Assembly (NCBI RefSeq): GCF_009363555.1
Contig: NZ_CP045372.1
Location: 1,364,001-1,428,000, forward strand
DNA from: Sulfitobacter sp. THAF37
GTDB lineage: Bacteria; Pseudomonadota; Alphaproteobacteria; Rhodobacterales; Rhodobacteraceae
Direction of reading: 5' to 3'
Length of the DNA: 64,000 nucleotides
Below are positions 43,977-52,751 of the stretch, piece by piece (the first letter of the stretch is position 1; every line of letters starts with the position of its first letter). The notes under the pieces were generated by a model. It worked only from the letters and a program-made list of their open reading frames with translations, ran no database searches and was not told the origin of the DNA. The position numbers and the translations under genes are program-made.

Positions 43977-44450
43977 TCAGCGGCCCAGGACCTTGGCAAA
44001 GCTGACGGAGGTCGGGCGGGTGAAGCCCGGATGCGCGGTGCGCGCCGTTTCGGTGTACCCGCAAGCGACGAAGAGCGCGTGGTTCTCCACCAGTTCGACG
44101 CGGCATTGCAGCTCTATTACCGGCAGGCCCAGCGCCCGCGCGCGGGTTTCAGCGTGGTCGATCATATGCCGGGCCAGGCCCTGCCGCCGGGCCTTTGGGT
44201 CCACGGCCAGCTTTCCCAGGTAGAGCGCCGCCGGTTTCGGCGTCAGGATCACGCAGGCCAGGGGTGGGGTGCCCAGCGACCACACTTCGGCGCGGGCGGC
44301 ATCCTTGCGCAGGCTTTCCAGCGTCATCCTCTGCATGGAGGACGGCGGGTCGATCCGGTTTTCCATCTGGGCAAAGGCCGCGCGGATCAGCCCGAGAACC
44401 CCTGGCAACGCCGGGTCGTCCGGCCCAAGTCGCCGCGGGGTCAGCTCCAT
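43977..44450 (-). CDS. GNAT-family N-acetyltransferase
   Basis: 157 residues with the acetyl-CoA binding signature KLAVDPKARRQGLARHMIDHAE near residues 79-100 (R/Q-x-x-G-x-G/A type). The C-terminal beta-bulge region has IELQCRVELVENHALFVACGYTET. The N-terminal half supplies the acceptor site and is not diagnostic. It could acetylate an amine, an antibiotic or a protein terminus. Its start overlaps the 3' end of the response-regulator gene by 10 bp on the same strand, so it may be the distal gene of the two-component operon. Confidence 0.87.
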   Translation of the reverse strand: MELTPRRLGPDDPALPGVLGLIRAAFAQMENRIDPPSSMQRMTLESLRKDAARAEVWSLGTPPLACVILTPKPAALYLGKLAVDPKARRQGLARHMIDHAETRARALGLPVIELQCRVELVENHALFVACGYTETARTAHPGFTRPTSVSFAKVLGR

Positions 44451-45157
44451 GTAACGTCGCCCAGGAAAATGTAGCCGGCGCCATAGATCGTCTTGATCAA
44501 TTGCGGGTTCTTCGGATCCTCGCTGAGCTTGGTCCGGAGGCGGGAAATGCGCACGTCCATCGCCCGGTCGAAGCTCTCCGACGCCGCGCCGCCCAGGCTT
44601 TCCTGCATCTGCGCCCGGCTGATCAGGCGCTTCGGGCTGTCGAGAAACAGGCGCAGGACCTCGCCTTCGGCATGGGAAAACGGGGTTTCGTCGCCTTCCG
44701 CGTTCTCCAGCACGTAGCGGTCGAAATGCGCGGTCCAGCCGTTGAACCGGGCGGTACTGCCGGATTGGGGGCTGGGCCGGGCGCCGCGCAGGCGGGCGCG
44801 GATGCGCGCGACAACCTCGGCCGGCTCGAAAGGTTTGATGATGTAGTCGTCCGCGCCCAGTTCAAGGCCGGTCACGCGGTCCTGTACTTCGGCCCGGCCC
44901 GAGATGATGATCACGATTGCGCCCTGTTCCAGCGCGAGGCGGTGCACCAGTGTCAGCCCATCCGTGTCCGGCAGGCTGAGGTCCACCAGGCAGACATCGG
45001 GGCGGTACCTGGCCAGGGCCGCTTCGAACGCGCGGGCGCGGCCAAAACTGAGCGTGTCGAAGCCCGCCTCCTCCAATGCTTCGCCCAGCATGGTGCGGAT
45101 CTCGGGTTCGTCGTCGAGGATGGTAACGAGCGGGCGGTCCTTGGCGGTCATGGTCAT
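44441..45157 (-). CDS. OmpR-family response regulator of the ligase/Liv transporter locus
   Basis: 238 residues. The receiver domain (about 10-125) has acidic residues D15/D16, phosphoacceptor D59 in VCLVDLSLPDTDG, and the Lys of DDYIIKPFEP. The winged-helix domain (about 145-235) has FSHAEGEVLRLFLDSPKRLISRAQM, SFDRAMDVRISRLRTKL and TIYGAGYIF. The start at 45157 overlaps the hybrid kinase stop by 4 bp; an ATG two codons later is also possible. Being divergent from the acyl-CoA ligase/Liv operon, it is the obvious candidate regulator of that operon. Confidence 0.93.
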   Translation of the reverse strand: MTMTAKDRPLVTILDDEPEIRTMLGEALEEAGFDTLSFGRARAFEAALARYRPDVCLVDLSLPDTDGLTLVHRLALEQGAIVIIISGRAEVQDRVTGLELGADDYIIKPFEPAEVVARIRARLRGARPSPQSGSTARFNGWTAHFDRYVLENAEGDETPFSHAEGEVLRLFLDSPKRLISRAQMQESLGGAASESFDRAMDVRISRLRTKLSEDPKNPQLIKTIYGAGYIFLGDVTWS

Positions 45158-47064
45158 GCGCCTTTTTGCAGGGCCGGCTGGATCAGCGCGGCGAGGTCCT
45201 GGTCATCAAAGGGTTTGCGCAGCACCGGGGCAAGGCGCTGGGCCGCCGTGAACAGCTGGTGGTCTGCGGGCAGGGAAGTCATCAGGCAGATCGGCGTGGT
45301 TCCCGCGATGCGCCTGGCGAGGTCAAGGCCTGTCGCCTCTCCCATCAGCTGGATATCGGAGAGCACGAAGGCGATGTCGGGCAGATCGGCGAGCAGCGCC
45401 GTCGCCTCGTCTGCGCTCGTCGCCTCGATGACCGAATGGCCGATGCCGGTCAGCATGTCCCGGACCGAGGCGCGGATGTCGTCGTGGTCCTCCACCAGCA
45501 GGACGAGCCCGCCGGTGGCCGGGATCGCGGCCCGGTAGGGCAGGCGCAGGGTCACTTGCGCGCCGCCTGCGGGGTCATTGGACAGGCGCAGGTTTCCGCC
45601 AGCGGATTTGGTCATGTCGTAGACCATCGGCAGGCCCAGCCCTGATCCTTCGCTGCCTTTGGTGGTGAAGAACGGGTCGAGACCGCGTTCCAGGGCCGAG
45701 GGCGAGAACCCCGGTCCGCTGTCCGTCACCACCCATTCGATCCAGGTATCATGCACCAGGCGCTGGGTCAGGCTGATGGTGCCGGTCGTGCCGATGGCAT
45801 CGCGGGCGTTGAGGATCAGGTTCAGCAGGCTGTCGTTCAGGCGGCCCCGATCCAGCAGGGCGGTGATGCCCGGTGCTTCGTTCGTGATGAGAAGCCGGAC
45901 ATTGGCGGGAAGCGTCGGGGCGGCCAGAGTGTGAAGGTCGGCGATCAGGGCGTCGAGATCGACCGAGACGGGGCGCAGATTTCCCGGCCCGGTCATGTCG
46001 GCGATGGTGGACAGCAGCGCGCCGCCCCGGCGGGCGGCGGCGAGGGTGCCGTGGATCAGCGTTCCTCCCTCGGCCGGGAGGCCGGGAAGGCGGGCCAGCC
46101 GCGACTGAAGGCCCATAATAATCGTCAGCAGGTTCGAGAAATCATGCGCCAGACCCGAGATCATCTGCGCGGCCAATTCACGTTTGCGGGTCTGCTGCAG
46201 GGCTTCGCGGGTCTGTGTCTCTTCGGTGATGTCCATCGACATGACGTAGGCACCGGCCTGACCGTCCGGGGTAAAGGACCCGCGAATGCGCCGCGCGCTT
46301 TCCGGGTCGGTGAATTCAACGATGGAAGACTCGCCCCGGAGGGCCCGTTCCAGATCCGGCTTGATCCGGGAAAAGGCACGGGGACCGAGCGCCTCGGAGA
46401 TATGCAGGCCGACTATGTTGCGGGGCCTGCCGGGCATCACACTGCTGAGACGGCGGTTGGAGTAGGTGTAGCGCGCCCCGGCGTCCACGTGGGCGATATG
46501 CGCGGGCATCATCTCGGTCGTGAGGCGCGTGCGGGCTTCGCTTTCGGTCAATTGCCGCTTGGTCTCTTCCAGGGCGGAAATCATCGCGGCGCGTTCGCGG
46601 TTGGTTTGCGACAGTTGTTCGGCGTGCGCGAGCACCTGATCCGAAAGCGCACCGGCCCTTGCGCGCAGCAGAGCCTCCTGCGTCTTGGCGGCGGTGATGT
46701 CGGTGTAGACCGTGACCCAGCCCCCCTGGGGCAGCGGCGATCCTTCGACAGAGATGGTGCGCCCGTTGGCGCGGGTCCGCTCCATGTAGTGGGGTTCGAA
46801 CGCGCGGGCCTGTTCGACGCGTTCTTGCACGAAGGTCTCGATGTCCGCGACTTCGCCGTATTCGCCTTTGGTCGCGAGGTGATGGATCGTCTCTCTGAAG
46901 GTGGCGCCCGGAGTGACCAGCCTGTCGGGCAGATCGAACATTTGCTGAAACGGCGCGTTGCACACCGCGAGCCGCAGGTTGGAATCGTAGATCGTCAAGG
47001 CCTGGGCGATCAGGTTCAGGCCCGCGGTTGTCATCGCCTTGGTCTGGTCGTCGGTGATTTGCAT
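45154..47064 (-). CDS. Hybrid sensor histidine kinase/response regulator with two PAS domains
   Basis: 636 residues with no membrane segment, so probably a cytoplasmic sensor. The order is PAS (PAS_7 type, about 5-125; GLNLIAQALTIYDSNLRL), a coiled coil (about 125-180), a second PAS (about 180-285), a phosphoacceptor helix with H307 in ISGLAHDFSNLL, an HATPase domain (NLILNARDAI, DSGPGFSP, GSGLGLPMVYDM), and a C-terminal receiver (VLLVEDHDD, FVLSDIQLMG). A soluble ligand or redox/energy state is the likely input. The start MQITDDQ follows AGGGAGGGG. It overlaps the response-regulator gene by 4 bp and is divergent from the ligase operon across 193 bp. Confidence 0.93.
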   Translation of the reverse strand: MQITDDQTKAMTTAGLNLIAQALTIYDSNLRLAVCNAPFQQMFDLPDRLVTPGATFRETIHHLATKGEYGEVADIETFVQERVEQARAFEPHYMERTRANGRTISVEGSPLPQGGWVTVYTDITAAKTQEALLRARAGALSDQVLAHAEQLSQTNRERAAMISALEETKRQLTESEARTRLTTEMMPAHIAHVDAGARYTYSNRRLSSVMPGRPRNIVGLHISEALGPRAFSRIKPDLERALRGESSIVEFTDPESARRIRGSFTPDGQAGAYVMSMDITEETQTREALQQTRKRELAAQMISGLAHDFSNLLTIIMGLQSRLARLPGLPAEGGTLIHGTLAAARRGGALLSTIADMTGPGNLRPVSVDLDALIADLHTLAAPTLPANVRLLITNEAPGITALLDRGRLNDSLLNLILNARDAIGTTGTISLTQRLVHDTWIEWVVTDSGPGFSPSALERGLDPFFTTKGSEGSGLGLPMVYDMTKSAGGNLRLSNDPAGGAQVTLRLPYRAAIPATGGLVLLVEDHDDIRASVRDMLTGIGHSVIEATSADEATALLADLPDIAFVLSDIQLMGEATGLDLARRIAGTTPICLMTSLPADHQLFTAAQRLAPVLRKPFDDQDLAALIQPALQKGA

Positions 47065-47113
47065 GGCCCCTCCCTGTTTGGAGGTAGCACCGCCATCGAC
47101 CCCGCGCCAAGCG

Positions 47114-47137
47114 CAATTCGATCTGGTTACAATTCGA
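47114..47137. promoter_or_regulatory. Direct repeat CAATTCGA x2 in the divergent control region
   Basis: CAATTCGA occurs at 47114-47121 and 47130-47137, start-to-start distance 16 bp. It lies between the kinase gene and the ligase gene. OmpR-type regulators often bind direct repeats, though usually with a spacing nearer one helical turn, so binding is only suggested. Confidence 0.35.
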
Positions 47138-47162
47138 AAGGATTTGGAAATCATCGGGAAAA

Positions 47163-47183
47163 ATTTGACCTCCAGCATCAAAT
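47163..47183. promoter_or_regulatory. Inverted repeat ATTTGA-N9-TCAAAT
   Basis: ATTTGA (47163-47168) and TCAAAT (47178-47183) are exact reverse complements, located about 80-95 bp before the ligase start codon, within the likely promoter. Short arms; operator status is a guess. Confidence 0.3.
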
Positions 47184-47224
47184 CCTCACCTTGGAGGGGT
47201 GAAAGAATCGCGCAAAGTGATCGC

Positions 47225-47240
47225 GCCGCCTGAAGGCGGC
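47225..47240 (+). promoter_or_regulatory. 6-bp hairpin just before the ligase ribosome-binding site
   Basis: GCCGCC (47225-47230) and GGCGGC (47235-47240) enclose TGAA, and the GGGAGGAG ribosome-binding site follows within a few bases. It could affect translation initiation or protect the mRNA 5' end. Confidence 0.4.
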
Positions 47241-47257
47241 ACTGGGAGGAGAAGAAT

Positions 47258-49231
47258 TTGGCCAAGCCGCTGACGCGCGCCGACGGACCCGCATCCGTGC
47301 CGGCCCTGTTGCACCGCAATGCACGGGAGTTCGCAAACGCGCCCGCGTATCGCGAAAAGGAATACGGCATCTGGCAGAGCTGGACCTGGTCGCAGACCCG
47401 CGACGAGGTCGAGGCGCTGGCCCTGGGGCTGATGGAGATGGGCGCGCAGGAGGGCGACTTCATCGCGATCATCGGGCGCAACCGGCCCTATCTGTATTGG
47501 GTCATGATGGCCGCGCAGATGGTGGGGGCAATTCCCGTCCCGCTGTACCAGGACTCCAACGCGGACGAGATGGCCTATGTCATGGACCACTGCGGGGCGC
47601 GGTTTGCCGTGGTGGGCGATCAGGAACAGGTGGACAAGATCATCGAAGTGCAGGACCGGCTGACCGGGTTCGAGCAGATGATCTATCTCGATCCGCGCGG
47701 CCTGCGGAAATACGACCATTCCGCCCTGACCCAGTACAGCAGGGTACAGGAAATCGGGCGCGAGACCCGCGAGAAGCACATCAAGGAGATGGAAGCGCGT
47801 CAGGCCAGGCTGGACTACGACAGTACCGGTGTGATGCTCTATACCTCCGGCACCACGGGCAAGCCCAAGGGCGTGGTGCTGTCCAACCGCAACATCATCG
47901 AAACGGCGAAATCCTCGTCCGAGTTCGACGGGCTGCGCCAGACCGATGACATCCTCGCCTATCTGCCGATGGCCTGGGTGGGCGATTTCATCTTTTCCGT
48001 GGGTCAGGCGCTTTGGACCGGGTTCTGCACCAATTGTCCCGAATCGGCGGACACGATGCATGTGGACCTGCGCGAGATCGGGCCGACTTACTACTTCGCA
48101 CCGCCACGGGTGTTCGAAACGCAATTGACCAACGTGATGATCCGCATGGAGGATTCGGGCCGGTTGAAGAAATGGCTTTTCGACACCTTCATGGCCCATG
48201 CCCGAAAGGTCGGCCCGGCTATTCTGGACGGCGGCAGGGTGGGCACCTGGGATCGCCTGAAGTACAGGTTGGGCGAAATGCTGATCTATGGCCCGCTCAA
48301 GAATACCCTGGGCCTGAGCCGGGTGCGCGTGGGCTACACCGCGGGCGAAGCGATCGGGCCCGAGATTTTCGACTTCTACCGGTCACTGGGGATCAATCTC
48401 AAACAGCTCTACGGTCAGACCGAGGCGACGGTTTTCATCACCGCGCAGCCGGACGGCGAGGTGCGCAGCGACACCGTTGGTGTGCCGTCACCCGGTGTCG
48501 AGCTGAAGATCGCGGAGAATGGCGAGGTTTTCTACCGGTCGCCTGGCGTCTTCGTCGAATACTACAAGAACCCGGAAAGCACTGCGGACACCAAGGATCC
48601 CGAAGGCTGGGTCGCCACCGGCGACGCCGGTTTCATCGAAGAGGACACCGGCCACCTGCGGATCATCGACCGGGCCAAGGACGTGGGCAAGATGGCGGAC
48701 GGATCGCTGTTCGCGCCGAAGTACGTCGAGAACAAGCTGAAGTTCTTTCCCAACATCCTTGAGGCCGTGGTCTTTGGCAACGGTCGCACCGAATGCACCG
48801 CCTTTATCAACATCGACCTGACGGCGGTGGGCAACTGGGCCGAGCGCAACAACATCGGCTATGCGTCCTATCAGGAGCTGGCGCGCCATCCGCAGGTGAT
48901 GGATACGATCCAGTCCCATGTGGAGGAGGTCAACGCCAGCATTGCCGAGGATGAGATGCTATCGGGCTGCCAGGTCCACCGGTTTGTCGTGCTACACAAG
49001 GAATTGGACGCCGACGACGGCGAATTGACCCGCACCCGCAAGGTGCGTCGAAAGATCATCAGCGAGAAATACGACGACATCGTTGTGGCGCTCTATGATG
49101 GGTCGAAAACGATCAGTACCGAGACCGAGGTGACATACGAGGACGGGCGCAAGGGCAGCATCAAGGCGACGCTGGAAGTCCGCGATGCGAAGGTGTTCGC
49201 GGATAACCGCAAGAAAATGGCGGCAGAGTGA
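47258..49231 (+). CDS. AMP-forming acyl-CoA synthetase, long-chain (FAA1-like) branch
   Basis: 657 residues. The start is TTG at 47258, chosen because it follows a strong GGGAGGAG at good spacing and begins the conserved region at once. ATP-binding motif YTSGTTGKPKGVVLS is near residues 195-209, then LPMAWVGDFIF, GQTEATVFI, and the hinge region GDAGFIEEDTGHLRIIDRAKD near 456-475. It forms acyl-CoA from a carboxylic acid, ATP and CoA. It heads an operon with Liv-type transporter genes and a second ligase. The operon suggests activation of an imported acid, which could be a fatty, aromatic or other acid; sequence does not decide. Confidence 0.92.
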   Translation: MAKPLTRADGPASVPALLHRNAREFANAPAYREKEYGIWQSWTWSQTRDEVEALALGLMEMGAQEGDFIAIIGRNRPYLYWVMMAAQMVGAIPVPLYQDSNADEMAYVMDHCGARFAVVGDQEQVDKIIEVQDRLTGFEQMIYLDPRGLRKYDHSALTQYSRVQEIGRETREKHIKEMEARQARLDYDSTGVMLYTSGTTGKPKGVVLSNRNIIETAKSSSEFDGLRQTDDILAYLPMAWVGDFIFSVGQALWTGFCTNCPESADTMHVDLREIGPTYYFAPPRVFETQLTNVMIRMEDSGRLKKWLFDTFMAHARKVGPAILDGGRVGTWDRLKYRLGEMLIYGPLKNTLGLSRVRVGYTAGEAIGPEIFDFYRSLGINLKQLYGQTEATVFITAQPDGEVRSDTVGVPSPGVELKIAENGEVFYRSPGVFVEYYKNPESTADTKDPEGWVATGDAGFIEEDTGHLRIIDRAKDVGKMADGSLFAPKYVENKLKFFPNILEAVVFGNGRTECTAFINIDLTAVGNWAERNNIGYASYQELARHPQVMDTIQSHVEEVNASIAEDEMLSGCQVHRFVVLHKELDADDGELTRTRKVRRKIISEKYDDIVVALYDGSKTISTETEVTYEDGRKGSIKATLEVRDAKVFADNRKKMAAE

Positions 49232-49316
49232 TGGAGATGCGCCGCGCGCGTGCCGCGACGCCCCGCCCGCCATCCCGCGCCGGGTGTGCCGTGAAACAGG
49301 ATAAGGGGAGCAAGCT

Positions 49317-50135
49317 GTGAAGGATAACGCAGAAAGCTACCAGACCGCCGACGGCCGCACCATCGGCCCGGTCGTGATGGAGATGAAGAACATCACGCTG
49401 CGCTTTGGCGGGGTAGAGGCGATCAAGGACATATCCTTTGACATCCGGGAGGGCGAGATCCGTGCGATCATCGGCCCGAACGGCGCCGGGAAATCGTCGA
49501 TGCTGAACGTCATCTCCGGCTTCTACGTCCCGCAGGAAGGCGAAGTCTGGTACAAGGGCTCCCGCCGCCCGGCGATGAAACCGTTCCAGGTGGCGGAGCA
49601 GGGCATCGCCCGGACGTTCCAGAACATCGCGCTCTTCGAAGGGATGAGCGTGCTGGACAACGTGATGACCGGTCGCCTGCCGCATATGAGCACCGGCATG
49701 TTCTGGCAGAGCCTTTGGAAGGGCAAGGCCGAGCGGGAAGAGATCGAGAACCGGGAAGCCGCCGAAAAGATCATCGACTTTCTGGAGATCCAGGCGATCC
49801 GCAAGACGCCGGTGGCACGTTTGCCCTATGGCTTGAAGAAACGTGTCGAACTGGCCCGCGCGCTGGCCGCCGAGCCGTCGATCCTGCTGCTGGATGAGCC
49901 GATGGCGGGCATGAACGTCGAGGAGAAGGAGGACATGAGCCGCTTTATCCTGGACGTAAACGACGAATTCGGCACCACCATCGCGCTGATCGAGCACGAC
50001 ATGGGCGTGGTCATGGACCTCTCCGACCGGGTGGTGGTGATGGATTACGGCAAGAAGATCGGTGACGGCACCCCGACAGAGGTGCGCAACAACCAGGACG
50101 TGATCGACGCTTATTTGGGGGTAGCCCATGACTGA
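49317..50135 (+). CDS. Liv-type ABC transporter ATP-binding protein (LivG-like)
   Basis: 272 residues, GTG start after AAGGGGAG. Walker A GPNGAGKSS is near residues 59-67. The signature is the LivG-typical degenerate LPYGLKKRVELARAL near 169-183, followed by Walker B ILLLDEPMAGM and the switch-His region in IALIEHDMGVVMDLSD. The HAAT branch normally imports branched-chain amino acids, amides, or short and aromatic acids. Compared with plain LivG it has a roughly 20-residue N-terminal extension. It lies 85 bp after the acyl-CoA synthetase and 53 bp before livH. Confidence 0.9.
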   Translation: MKDNAESYQTADGRTIGPVVMEMKNITLRFGGVEAIKDISFDIREGEIRAIIGPNGAGKSSMLNVISGFYVPQEGEVWYKGSRRPAMKPFQVAEQGIARTFQNIALFEGMSVLDNVMTGRLPHMSTGMFWQSLWKGKAEREEIENREAAEKIIDFLEIQAIRKTPVARLPYGLKKRVELARALAAEPSILLLDEPMAGMNVEEKEDMSRFILDVNDEFGTTIALIEHDMGVVMDLSDRVVVMDYGKKIGDGTPTEVRNNQDVIDAYLGVAHD

Positions 50136-50188
50136 TAATGCCGAGCGGACAATCTGCGCCCTGCTACGGTTTGACGGAGGGCCGATCA

Positions 50189-51196
50189 ATGCCTGAGCAG
50201 CTGGTTTATACCGCCGAAGTCTTTCTGAACGGCCTGATGGCAGGCGTGCTTTATGCGCTGGTCGCGCTGGGTTTCGTGCTGATCTACAAGGCCTCGGGCA
50301 TCTTCAACTATGCGCAGGGCGTCATGGCGCTGTTCGCTGCGATGACACTGGTGGGCATTCAGAACGGGCAGGTGCCCTTTGCGCATCTGATCAACGCGAT
50401 CTTCGGCACCGATGTGCACGGTTTCGGGTGGACGGTGCACAGTTTCCTCGCCATCCTGCTGACGGTTCTGGTGATGATCGTGCTCGCCTGGGCGGTGCAA
50501 AGGTTCGTATTCCGGCACCTGGTCGGGCAGGAACCGATCATCCTGTTCATGGCCACCATCGGCCTGGCCTATTTCCTCGAAGGGGTCGCGGACCTGATGT
50601 GGGGATCCGAGCTCAAGGCGCTGGACGTATGTGCGGCCCAAGGAGCCTGTCTGCCGCAGGGCATGAACATGTGGCTGGACGAAACCACCTATGAAGCGTT
50701 TGGCACGGGCGTCTTTATCGACAACCTGGATATCGTCGCCTCTATCGTGGCCGCGGTGCTGGTGATCGGGCTGGTCGTGTTCGCACAGTACACGAAACAG
50801 GGCCGCGCGATGCGGGCCGTGGCGGATGACCATCAGGCGGCGCTGTCGGTGGGTGTGTCGCTGAACTACATATGGGTCTTGGTCTGGTCGCTTGCGGGAT
50901 TCGTGGCGCTGGTGGCCGGGATCATGTGGGGGGCAAAGTCGGGCGTGCAGTTCTCGCTGTCGCTGATTGCGCTCAAGGCGCTGCCGGTGCTGATGCTGGG
51001 CGGGTTCACCTCGATCCCCGGCGCCATCGTGGGCGGGCTGATCATCGGCGTGGGCGAGAAGCTGTTCGAATTTCTGATCGGGGCGCCGTACCTCGGCGGG
51101 GCCACGGAGAACTGGTTCGCCTACATGCTGGCGCTGCTGTTCCTGGTGTTCCGCCCGCAGGGCCTGTTCGGGGAGCGGATCATTGAGCGGGTTTGA
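50189..51196 (+). CDS. Liv-type ABC transporter permease (LivH-like)
   Basis: 335 residues with about eight to nine membrane segments. The N-terminal LNGLMAGVLYALVALGFVLIYKASGIFNYAQG block (about 13-44) is the LivH hallmark. QGRAMRAVADDHQAALSVGV (about 199-218) is the EAA-like loop contacting the ATPase, and GGFTSIPGAIVGGLIIGVGEKL follows. A loop near residues 143-165 with two Cys (DVCAAQGACLPQG) is unusual and may lie in the periplasm as a disulfide. The start follows ACGGAGG. The C39-like gene begins only 6 bp after its stop. Confidence 0.9.
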   Translation: MPEQLVYTAEVFLNGLMAGVLYALVALGFVLIYKASGIFNYAQGVMALFAAMTLVGIQNGQVPFAHLINAIFGTDVHGFGWTVHSFLAILLTVLVMIVLAWAVQRFVFRHLVGQEPIILFMATIGLAYFLEGVADLMWGSELKALDVCAAQGACLPQGMNMWLDETTYEAFGTGVFIDNLDIVASIVAAVLVIGLVVFAQYTKQGRAMRAVADDHQAALSVGVSLNYIWVLVWSLAGFVALVAGIMWGAKSGVQFSLSLIALKALPVLMLGGFTSIPGAIVGGLIIGVGEKLFEFLIGAPYLGGATENWFAYMLALLFLVFRPQGLFGERIIERV

Positions 51197-51202
51197 CAAA
51201 TT

Positions 51203-51592
51203 ATGCCTATAGAAAATGTGCGTCGCTACAAACAAAGGGGAGCTGCAGACTGCGGAATAGCCTGCTTGCGAATGATATCGCGAGTTTCGTTTGAAGAGGC
51301 TCGGAATGCCTTCAGAAACCCCGATGTGATCGAGCGAAAGGGCGCTGACGATACAGAGATCCGTCAAGCCTTTGAAGAAATGGGCTATCGGGTGGGTTAC
51401 TCTAGAAAGTTAAGTGGCTCAGCTGAAGAAAAAGAGCGGTATCTCAGGGAACTAAATGAGACGTGCTTGGTCGAATATAAAACACACTGGCTCGTTTGGG
51501 ACGCTGCAAACGAGCGACTCCTTTGCCCCCAGGATCCTGAGCCGAATTGGCGTCGCGTAGTTGGGTGTTATACTGTCAGAGAGGCCGATTGA
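51203..51592 (+). CDS. Small stand-alone C39-like cysteine peptidase, inserted between livH and livM
   Basis: 129 residues, with no signal peptide or membrane segment. The N-terminus has the C39 peptidase pattern Q11-x5-C17 in QRGAADCGIACLRMI. H95 lies in THWLVWD and D111-Pro in CPQDPEP, so the Gln, Cys, His and Asp-Pro of the family are all present. C39 domains usually precede bacteriocin-export ABC transporters and cleave after Gly-Gly; a free-standing copy like this has no known role. Hand counting gives about 51% G+C over 51241-51540, against 62-67% in sampled livH and livM lines. It starts 6 bp after livH and its stop overlaps the livM ATG by one base, so it is cleanly embedded. Transfer is likely. 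Confidence 0.8.
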   Translation: MPIENVRRYKQRGAADCGIACLRMISRVSFEEARNAFRNPDVIERKGADDTEIRQAFEEMGYRVGYSRKLSGSAEEKERYLRELNETCLVEYKTHWLVWDAANERLLCPQDPEPNWRRVVGCYTVREAD

Positions 51593-52668
51593 TGTTCTAC
51601 CGTGAAGCGGGCGATTTCCGGACCACCTATGCCGAAGATCAGCAGACCTTTCCGATCAGGTTCGACCGGTATCGCTATTATCTGGTCCTGTTTGCGGCGA
51701 TTTTCGTCGTGCCCTTCGTCATCAACGACTACTGGGCCAACTCGCTGCTGCTGCCCTTCCTGATCTATGCCATTGCAGCGATCGGGCTGAACATACTCGT
51801 AGGGTATTGCGGACAGGTGAGCCTGGGCACCGGGGGGTTCATGGCGGTAGGGGCCTATGCCTGCTACAAGCTGATGACGGCGATGCCCGACGTCAGCATG
51901 TTCGTTCATGTGATCCTGGCAGGGGTGATCACCGCCGGGGTTGGGGTGCTGTTCGGCCTGCCGTCCCTGCGGATCAAGGGGTTCTACCTGGCGGTGGCGA
52001 CGCTGGCGGCGCAGTTCTTTCTGGTCTGGCTCTTCAACCGGTTTCCGTGGTTCTACAACTACTCGGCCTCGGGCCAGATCAACGCGCCGGAGCGGGACGT
52101 GTTTGGCGTTGTCATCACCGGCCCCAATGCCGAAGCTTGGGCAACCTACGCGTTCTGCCTGATTTTCACGATCTTCAGCGCCATCGTGGCGCGGAATTTG
52201 ACGCGCGGGTCGGTGGGGCGCAAGTGGATGGCGATCCGCGACATGGACATCGCGGCCGAGATCATCGGTGTGAACCCGCTGCGGGCCAAGCTGACGGCCT
52301 TTGCGGTCTCGTCGTTCTTCATCGGGATTTCCGGGGCATTGTTCTTTGCGATCTATCTGGGCGCGGTCGAGGTGGGCGAGGCTTTCGGCATCCAGAAATC
52401 CTTCCTGGTGCTCTTCATGATCATCATCGGCGGGCTGGGCAGTATCTTCGGATCCTTCGCGGGGGCGGCCTTCCTGGTGCTGTTGCCGGTCCTTCTGAAG
52501 GTTGTCGGCGTGGATTGGCTGGGCTGGCCGACCGACATCGTGGCGCATCTGCAGCTGGTGATCGTGGGGGCGCTGATCGTGCTGTTCCTGATCGCCGAGC
52601 CGCATGGCATCGCGCAGCTCTGGCGCGTGGCCAAGGAAAAACTCAGATTGTGGCCCTTCCCGCATTAG
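51592..52668 (+). CDS. Liv-type ABC transporter permease (LivM-like)
   Basis: 358 residues with about ten hydrophobic segments. The core motif LLPFLIYAIAAIGLNILVGYCGQVSLGTGGFMAVGAYA (about 50-87) and the GVLFGLPSLRIKGFYLAVATLAAQ block are LivM hallmarks. RKWMAIRDMDIAAEIIGVNPLRAKLTAFAVSSFF (about 210-243) is the ATPase-contact loop, and IIIGGLGSIFGSFAGAAFL follows. Its ATG shares one base with the C39-like gene stop, so its translation may now depend on that gene being read. Forms the membrane channel with the LivH-like protein. Confidence 0.92.
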   Translation: MFYREAGDFRTTYAEDQQTFPIRFDRYRYYLVLFAAIFVVPFVINDYWANSLLLPFLIYAIAAIGLNILVGYCGQVSLGTGGFMAVGAYACYKLMTAMPDVSMFVHVILAGVITAGVGVLFGLPSLRIKGFYLAVATLAAQFFLVWLFNRFPWFYNYSASGQINAPERDVFGVVITGPNAEAWATYAFCLIFTIFSAIVARNLTRGSVGRKWMAIRDMDIAAEIIGVNPLRAKLTAFAVSSFFIGISGALFFAIYLGAVEVGEAFGIQKSFLVLFMIIIGGLGSIFGSFAGAAFLVLLPVLLKVVGVDWLGWPTDIVAHLQLVIVGALIVLFLIAEPHGIAQLWRVAKEKLRLWPFPH

Positions 52669-52751
52669 GATCGGGACTACTGAACCGAGGTGGGGCGGAA
52701 CCCTGCCCTCAAACGTAACAAGTCGGAAATTATCCAAGGGAGGAAACACCG

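Noticed and set aside
45154..47064. HWE-type or light-sensing (LOV) kinase
   Set aside because: The phosphoacceptor region reads AHDFSNLL, as in conventional hybrid kinases, and the PAS domains lack the NCRFLQ flavin-Cys motif.
45751..47202. Open frame of about 480 codons on the plus strand opposite the hybrid kinase
   Set aside because: No domain and Gly/Arg/Gln-rich composition. The kinase on the minus strand explains the region fully.
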